In this document: positions 5,886-10,062 of the stretch, one piece after another
Layout of the letters: each line of letters begins with the position of its first letter
Position numbering within the stretch: the stretch's first letter is position 1
Source: Legionellaceae bacterium
GTDB taxonomy: Bacteria; Pseudomonadota; Gammaproteobacteria; Legionellales; Legionellaceae
NCBI GenBank assembly: GCA_947505025.1
Contig: CANNIJ010000059.1
Span: 1-10,062 of the forward strand
Direction: 5' to 3'
Length of the DNA: 10,062 nt
Made by a program: the position numbers and the translations under genes
Notes under the pieces: model-generated
Told to the model about the DNA's origin: nothing
Seen by the model: the letters and a program-made list of their open reading frames with translations, nothing else
Database searches by the model: none

Positions 5886-5914
5886 TTGACTAAGATGTTA
5901 AGATCATTTTTAAT
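5886..5914 (+). promoter_or_regulatory. Promoter of coaBC
   Basis: TTGACT (5886-5891) and TTTAAT (5909-5914) are spaced 17 nt, one mismatch each from consensus, predicting a start near 5921. That excludes the in-frame ATG at 5918 and supports translation from ATG 5939. A short dyad ATCAT-TTTTA-ATGAT (5903-5917) overlaps the -10 and could be an operator. Confidence 0.6.
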
Positions 5915-5938
5915 GATATGATTTTAAGGCGATTTTTC

Positions 5939-7129
5939 ATGCGTGATCTTGCCCAGCAAAAGGTCTTGGTTGGCGTTTGTGGTGGTGTGGCGGCTTATAA
6001 AGCGGCTGTATTGGTGCGTGCCTTAACTGCTGCTGGCGCAATTGTGCGTGTGGTTATGACAGCTTCTGCTGCAAATTTTGTCGGTGTTATGACCTTTCAG
6101 GCTTTGAGTGGACATGATGTTCGTGTAGATGTATTTGATCCTCAGGCTGAACGTGCTATGGGGCATATTGAATTAGCCCGCTGGGCGGATTTTGTGGTTA
6201 TTGCTCCTGCCAGTGCAAATTTTATTGCAAAAATGACACATGGATTGGCTGATGACTTGTTGTTAACGTTGTTATTAGTGACGGTAGTGCCGGTTTTTGT
6301 ATGTCCATCGATGAATCACAGCATGTTTCAGCATCCTGCAACCGCAGCGAATATAAAAACATTACAGCAACGTGGGATCTTTTTTGTTGGTCCTGATTGT
6401 GGTGAGCAAGCCTGTGGAGAATATGGTTGGGGGCGCATGGTGCATGAGCAAGTCATATTGAACGCTCTGCGTTTATATGAAGTACGCGATTTATTAACGG
6501 GCAAACATGTGTTGATTACTGCCGGACCAACCAGAGAAGCGATTGATCCAGTACGTTATTTAAGTAATAACAGTTCAGGAAAAATGGGTTATGCGTTGGC
6601 CGAGGCGGCCTTAATGGCTGGGGCTCAGGTAACTTTGATTACTGGACCAACTACCATCGAACCGCCAGTACATGCACATGTAATCTCTGTCACATCAGCA
6701 ACTGAGATGTTAGAGCAGGTATTGAAACATTTACATCCAGGGATGCTGGTGATTGGTGCTGCTGCAGTTGCGGATTATACACCAGAGCATCCAGCGCAGG
6801 AAAAAATCAAAAAACAAAAGTCTACAACATATGATTTAAGTTTAGTTAAAACACCAGATATACTCACGCACGTTGTAGCCACAGGTAAAGCTAGTTATGT
6901 AGTTGGTTTTGCAGCAGAAACAACTAATATGATCGGGCATGCTCAGGATAAATTGCGCAGCAAGGGCTTGGATATGATTTTAGCGAATTTAGTTGGTTCA
7001 GGCCATGGTTTTGATGTGGATGAGAATCAGGTGGTAGCAATAACTGCAGCGCAAGAAGTCATATTTCCATTGATGCACAAGACTCGTCTGGCTGGGCAGA
7101 TAATCAGTATGCTGGCTAAATTGTTGTAG
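5939..7129 (+). CDS. coaBC: Bifunctional phosphopantothenoylcysteine decarboxylase / phosphopantothenate-cysteine ligase
   Basis: Cytosolic enzyme (Dfp) of coenzyme A synthesis. CoaB joins cysteine to 4'-phosphopantothenate using CTP, and CoaC, an FMN flavoprotein, decarboxylates the product to 4'-phosphopantetheine. The 396 residues compare with about 406 in E. coli. The N-terminal CoaC domain (about 1-185) has GGVAAYK (15-21), active-site His76 in GHIELA, Asn126 in the PSMNHSM motif and Cys159 of the substrate clamp in QACGEYG. The CoaB domain follows with ITAGPTREAIDPVRYLSNNS, SGKMG, AAAVADY, EKIKKQ and VGFAAET. All expected catalytic residues seen are present. Start: ATG 5939 has AAGG 9 nt upstream and begins just before the first strand (KVLVGV), as in the family; ATG 5918 would add seven residues but precedes the predicted transcription start. 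It ends 58 nt before guaB and may share its transcript. Confidence 0.97.
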   Translation: MRDLAQQKVLVGVCGGVAAYKAAVLVRALTAAGAIVRVVMTASAANFVGVMTFQALSGHDVRVDVFDPQAERAMGHIELARWADFVVIAPASANFIAKMTHGLADDLLLTLLLVTVVPVFVCPSMNHSMFQHPATAANIKTLQQRGIFFVGPDCGEQACGEYGWGRMVHEQVILNALRLYEVRDLLTGKHVLITAGPTREAIDPVRYLSNNSSGKMGYALAEAALMAGAQVTLITGPTTIEPPVHAHVISVTSATEMLEQVLKHLHPGMLVIGAAAVADYTPEHPAQEKIKKQKSTTYDLSLVKTPDILTHVVATGKASYVVGFAAETTNMIGHAQDKLRSKGLDMILANLVGSGHGFDVDENQVVAITAAQEVIFPLMHKTRLAGQIISMLAKLL

Positions 7130-7154
7130 GAAAGTCTGCTGGTTCTATGTTAAT

Positions 7155-7189
7155 ATCGGTTGCACCAAGATTATCTAGGTGCAGCCGAT
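7155..7189 (+). promoter_or_regulatory. Hairpin masking the guaB ribosome binding site
   Basis: ATCGGTTGCACC (7155-7166) can pair with GGTGCAGCCGAT (7178-7189) as a 12-bp stem with one G-U and an 11-nt loop. The 3' arm contains the GGTG of the Shine-Dalgarno and the first two bases of the guaB ATG. If formed in the mRNA it would block initiation, suggesting translational control by a protein, ligand or RNA. At the DNA level it could also be a regulator dyad. No known guanine or purine riboswitch core is visible. Confidence 0.5.
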
Positions 7190-8666
7190 GTCACTTTCAT
7201 TGTTACCAGAAGCCTTAACATTCGATGATGTTTTATTGCTTCCAGCTCATTCTACTGTCCTTCCCAAAGACGTGTTATTACAAACACGCTTGACCCGTGA
7301 TATTACTTTAAATATGCCATTACTTTCTGCTGCGATGGATACAGTGACTGAAGCACGTTTGGCAATTGCGATGGCGCAAGAAGGTGGTATTGGCATCATC
7401 CATAAAAACATGACAATTGAAGCCCAGGCCAATGAAGTACGTGTGGTTAAAAAATTTGAAAGTGGGATGGTTAAAGATCCGGTCTCAGTCTCACCTAATT
7501 TGAGTGTGCAAGATTTAATCGCTATTATGGTTAAACATAATTTTTCAGGTTTTCCTGTGGTTGATGGTCAGAGCCTGGTCGGAATTGTTACCAGCCGCGA
7601 CATTCGTTTTGAAACCAATTTAGCATTACCCGTATCTGCAGTAATGACTCCAAAAGAGCGCTTGGTTACTGTAAAAGAGGGGGCTAGTCGTGAGGAAATT
7701 CGTAGCTTATTGCACCGACATAGAATTGAAAAATTACTGGTAGTTAATGAATCATTTTATTTACGTGGCATGATCACAGTTAAGGACATGCAAAAAGCCA
7801 AAGAAAATCCGTTTGCATGTAAAGACGCTGCGGAACAGTTACGTGCTGGAGCAGCAGTTGGCGTGGGTCCAGGCACAAACGAACGGGTTGAAGCGTTGGT
7901 TGATGCCGGAGTTGATGTGTTAATTGTAGACACTGCTCACGGCCATTCACAAGCTGTATTGGATCGGGTTAAATGGATCAAAACTCATTTCCCCGGAGTA
8001 CAGGTTATCGGAGGAAATATTGCAACAGCCGCGGCTGCGCTAGATTTGGTTTTGGCTGGAGCAGATGCAGTAAAAGTTGGGATTGGTCCTGGGTCAATTT
8101 GTACTACAAGAATTGTAACGGGTGTTGGTGTGCCTCAAATCACAGCTATTTCTATGGTATCTGCAGCTTTAAAAGGACAAGTACCCATCATAGCAGATGG
8201 TGGAATTAGATTTTCTGGTGATGTGTGCAAAGCTTTGGCCGCAGGTGCGTCCACTGTTATGTTAGGTAGTTTGTTTGCTGGATCTGAAGAATCTCCGGGT
8301 GAAATTGAATTATATCAAGGGCGTACATACAAGAGTTACCGAGGCATGGGTTCTCTTGGAGCGATGTCTCAGTTACAAGGATCGAGTGATCGTTATTTCC
8401 AGGATTTAGCTTTGGGTAGTGAAAAAATGGTTCCCGAAGGCGTGGAAGGGCGTGTGCCATATAAAGGTTCAATGCACAGTATATTACATCAACTATTAGG
8501 TGGTTTACGTTCGTGTATGGGGTATACCGGGTCAAAGACGATTGATGCTTTACATACTAACGCAGAATTTATTCGTGTGACGGCTGCTGGCATGCGTGAA
8601 TCGCATGTACATGATGTAAACATCACCAAGCAAGCACCTAATTATCAAATGGATATCGGAGATTAG
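7188..8666 (+). CDS. guaB: IMP dehydrogenase
   Basis: Oxidises IMP to XMP with NAD+, the committed step of guanine nucleotide synthesis; forms cytosolic tetramers or octamers. 492 aa against 488 in E. coli. The (beta/alpha)8 barrel opens with EALTFDDVLLLPAHS (8-22) and is split by two CBS domains (about 95-205) that bind adenine and guanine nucleotides. The catalytic loop GIGPGSICTTRIVTGVG (298-314) carries nucleophile Cys305. IADGGIRFSGD binds IMP phosphate, and the mobile flap EGVEGRVPYKG (418-427) carries the catalytic Arg422 region. Start ATG 7188 is preferred: AGG lies 8 nt upstream and the protein then matches family length, whereas the GTG at 7179 sits inside that site. guaA follows 2 nt after the stop. 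In E. coli guaBA is repressed by PurR and DnaA; no perfect DnaA box is seen next to this gene. Confidence 0.98.
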   Translation: MSLSLLPEALTFDDVLLLPAHSTVLPKDVLLQTRLTRDITLNMPLLSAAMDTVTEARLAIAMAQEGGIGIIHKNMTIEAQANEVRVVKKFESGMVKDPVSVSPNLSVQDLIAIMVKHNFSGFPVVDGQSLVGIVTSRDIRFETNLALPVSAVMTPKERLVTVKEGASREEIRSLLHRHRIEKLLVVNESFYLRGMITVKDMQKAKENPFACKDAAEQLRAGAAVGVGPGTNERVEALVDAGVDVLIVDTAHGHSQAVLDRVKWIKTHFPGVQVIGGNIATAAAALDLVLAGADAVKVGIGPGSICTTRIVTGVGVPQITAISMVSAALKGQVPIIADGGIRFSGDVCKALAAGASTVMLGSLFAGSEESPGEIELYQGRTYKSYRGMGSLGAMSQLQGSSDRYFQDLALGSEKMVPEGVEGRVPYKGSMHSILHQLLGGLRSCMGYTGSKTIDALHTNAEFIRVTAAGMRESHVHDVNITKQAPNYQMDIGD

Positions 8667-8668
8667 GC

Positions 8669-10062
8669 GTGGTACACATAAATTCTTTGAAAATAAGACC
8701 AATAGTAATCCTGGATTTTGGCTCACAATATACACAGTTGATTGCACGTCGTGTGCGTGAAATGGGTGTATATTGCGTCATATATCCGCATAATGTTTTG
8801 TTATCTGCAGTAGGCACAGATGCGCTGTCAGGTATTATTTTATCAGGAGGCCCGGCCTCAGTAACTGAGGATCATACACCCACGGTGCCTGATTGGGTGT
8901 TTCAATTAGCAGTGCCGGTATTGGGCATTTGTTATGGAATGCAAGCGATGGCGGTTCATCTTGGCGGCAAAGTATCGACTTCAAATATGCGTGAATTCGG
9001 GCGTGCTCAGGTCATTTTGCGTGAATCAAGTGCATTATTACATGGGTTGCAAGATCAGGTTGACGCAACTGGCCTGCCAGTGATGGATGTATGGATGAGT
9101 CATGGTGATCAGGTCACGTGTTTACCACCTGGATTTAGTGTGATCGGCGAAACTAGCAGTACAAAAATTACTGCAATGGCTGACGAAGAAAATCATTGGT
9201 ATGGCGTACAATTTCATCCTGAAGTCACTCACACGCCCAAAGGTGCGGCGTTACTCAAGCGTTTTGTGCTGGATATTTGTCATGCCCCTACACAGTGGAC
9301 GGCTGCACAGATTTTAGAGCAATCGTTAGAAGCAATCAGAAATACAGTCGGCACTCAAAGAGTTTTACTCGGACTGTCTGGCGGAGTAGATTCATCTGTA
9401 GTGGCGGCATTATTACATCGTGCGATTGGCGATCAATTAGTTTGTGTATTTGTTGATACTGGTTTATTACGCATGAATGAAGCTGCGCAAGTTATAGAGT
9501 CTTTTGGTAAATTCATTGGCAGCGAACTGATCGCGATCGATGCTGAGGCGAGGTTTTTAAGTGCTTTGATAGGTATTACCTGTCCTGAAGCCAAGCGTAA
9601 GATCATTGGTGCTATGTTTATCGAGGTATTTGAAGAGCAAGCATCTAAGTTATCTAATATTTCTTTTCTGGCTCAAGGAACTATATATCCGGATGTGATT
9701 GAATCAGCCGGCGCGCATTCTGCCGATCCATCTGAGGTCATCAAGTCACACCATAATGTAGCCGGATTACCCAAGAACATGCAACTTACTTTATTAGAGC
9801 CGTTGCGTGAGTTATTTAAAGATGAAGTACGTGCATTAGGCATCTCTTTGGGCTTACCACATGCATTAGTTTATCGACATCCATTTCCTGGTCCAGGCTT
9901 TGGTGTGCGCATTTTAGGAGAGGTAAAACCAGAGTATGCAGTTAAATTACGTCACGCTGATGCAATATTTATGGAAGCACTACATGCGGCTGGATTATAT
10001 CATAAGGTAAGTCAGGCATTTGCAGTTTTTTTACCGGTTAAAAGTGTTGGTGTGGTTGGGGA
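8669..10062 (+). CDS. guaA: GMP synthase (glutamine-hydrolysing), C-terminus cut by window edge
   Basis: Converts XMP to GMP using ATP and glutamine ammonia, the step after GuaB. 464 codons are visible; the family has about 525, so about 60 residues of the dimerisation domain are missing. The class I glutamine amidotransferase domain has nucleophile Cys88 in GICYGMQ and His183/Glu185 in QFHPEVTHT. The ATP pyrophosphatase P-loop is SGGVDSS (237-243), followed by AQGTIYPDVIES, IKSHHNV and YRHPFPGPG. The start is GTG 8669: GGAG lies 7 nt upstream, inside the end of guaB, and no ATG lies before the conserved ILDFGSQYTQL. The 2-nt gap after guaB implies one transcript and probably coupled translation. 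Confidence 0.97.
   Translation, partial: MVHINSLKIRPIVILDFGSQYTQLIARRVREMGVYCVIYPHNVLLSAVGTDALSGIILSGGPASVTEDHTPTVPDWVFQLAVPVLGICYGMQAMAVHLGGKVSTSNMREFGRAQVILRESSALLHGLQDQVDATGLPVMDVWMSHGDQVTCLPPGFSVIGETSSTKITAMADEENHWYGVQFHPEVTHTPKGAALLKRFVLDICHAPTQWTAAQILEQSLEAIRNTVGTQRVLLGLSGGVDSSVVAALLHRAIGDQLVCVFVDTGLLRMNEAAQVIESFGKFIGSELIAIDAEARFLSALIGITCPEAKRKIIGAMFIEVFEEQASKLSNISFLAQGTIYPDVIESAGAHSADPSEVIKSHHNVAGLPKNMQLTLLEPLRELFKDEVRALGISLGLPHALVYRHPFPGPGFGVRILGEVKPEYAVKLRHADAIFMEALHAAGLYHKVSQAFAVFLPVKSVGVVG

Noticed and set aside
7247..8747. Frames at 7247-7432, 7973-8209, 8257-8535 and 8550-8747
   Set aside because: Shadows of guaB and guaA, which have complete catalytic motifs in the plus-strand frames.

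Overview
The window looks like a chromosomal segment of a moderately AT-rich gammaproteobacterium. EF-G, CoaBC, GuaB and GuaA all align by eye with gammaproteobacterial versions, guaB-guaA is a tight operon, and the tRNA has an encoded CCA. Two intergenic stretches near 1 kb with only traces of coding sequence hint at a host-associated lineage such as the Legionellales. That placement is inference.

Layout. 1-2018 (minus) is a stand-alone elongation factor G of the EF-G2 type, cut by the left edge, with a clear sigma-70 promoter upstream. 2019-3019 has no confident gene but carries stacked inverted repeats, including a perfect 21-bp hairpin. 3020-4392 (minus) is a two-gene cassette: a leaderless lytic-transglycosylase (SLT) protein with a Cys/His-rich N-terminus, then a small exported Cys-containing protein 5 nt downstream. 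This resembles a peptidoglycan-targeting effector with its periplasmic immunity partner. A perfect 9-1-9 palindrome lies just upstream of its ribosome binding site. 4842-4918 (minus) is tRNA-Pro(GGG).

4919-5938 is a non-coding kilobase with three perfect DnaA boxes (TTATCCACA), two near-matches, a consensus IHF site and an 80% AT stretch. All genes to its left read leftward and all protein genes to its right read rightward. It is a candidate replication origin or DnaA-titration/reactivation locus. The same gap holds a 22-bp perfect hairpin with a T7 tract on the minus strand, probably an intrinsic terminator of a small minus-strand transcript or of a decayed gene.

5939-10062 (plus) is housekeeping: coaBC (coenzyme A synthesis), guaB (IMP dehydrogenase) and guaA (GMP synthetase, cut by the right edge). 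guaB and guaA carry out the two steps from IMP to GMP. A 12-bp hairpin upstream of guaB can pair its Shine-Dalgarno and most of its start codon, suggesting translational control.
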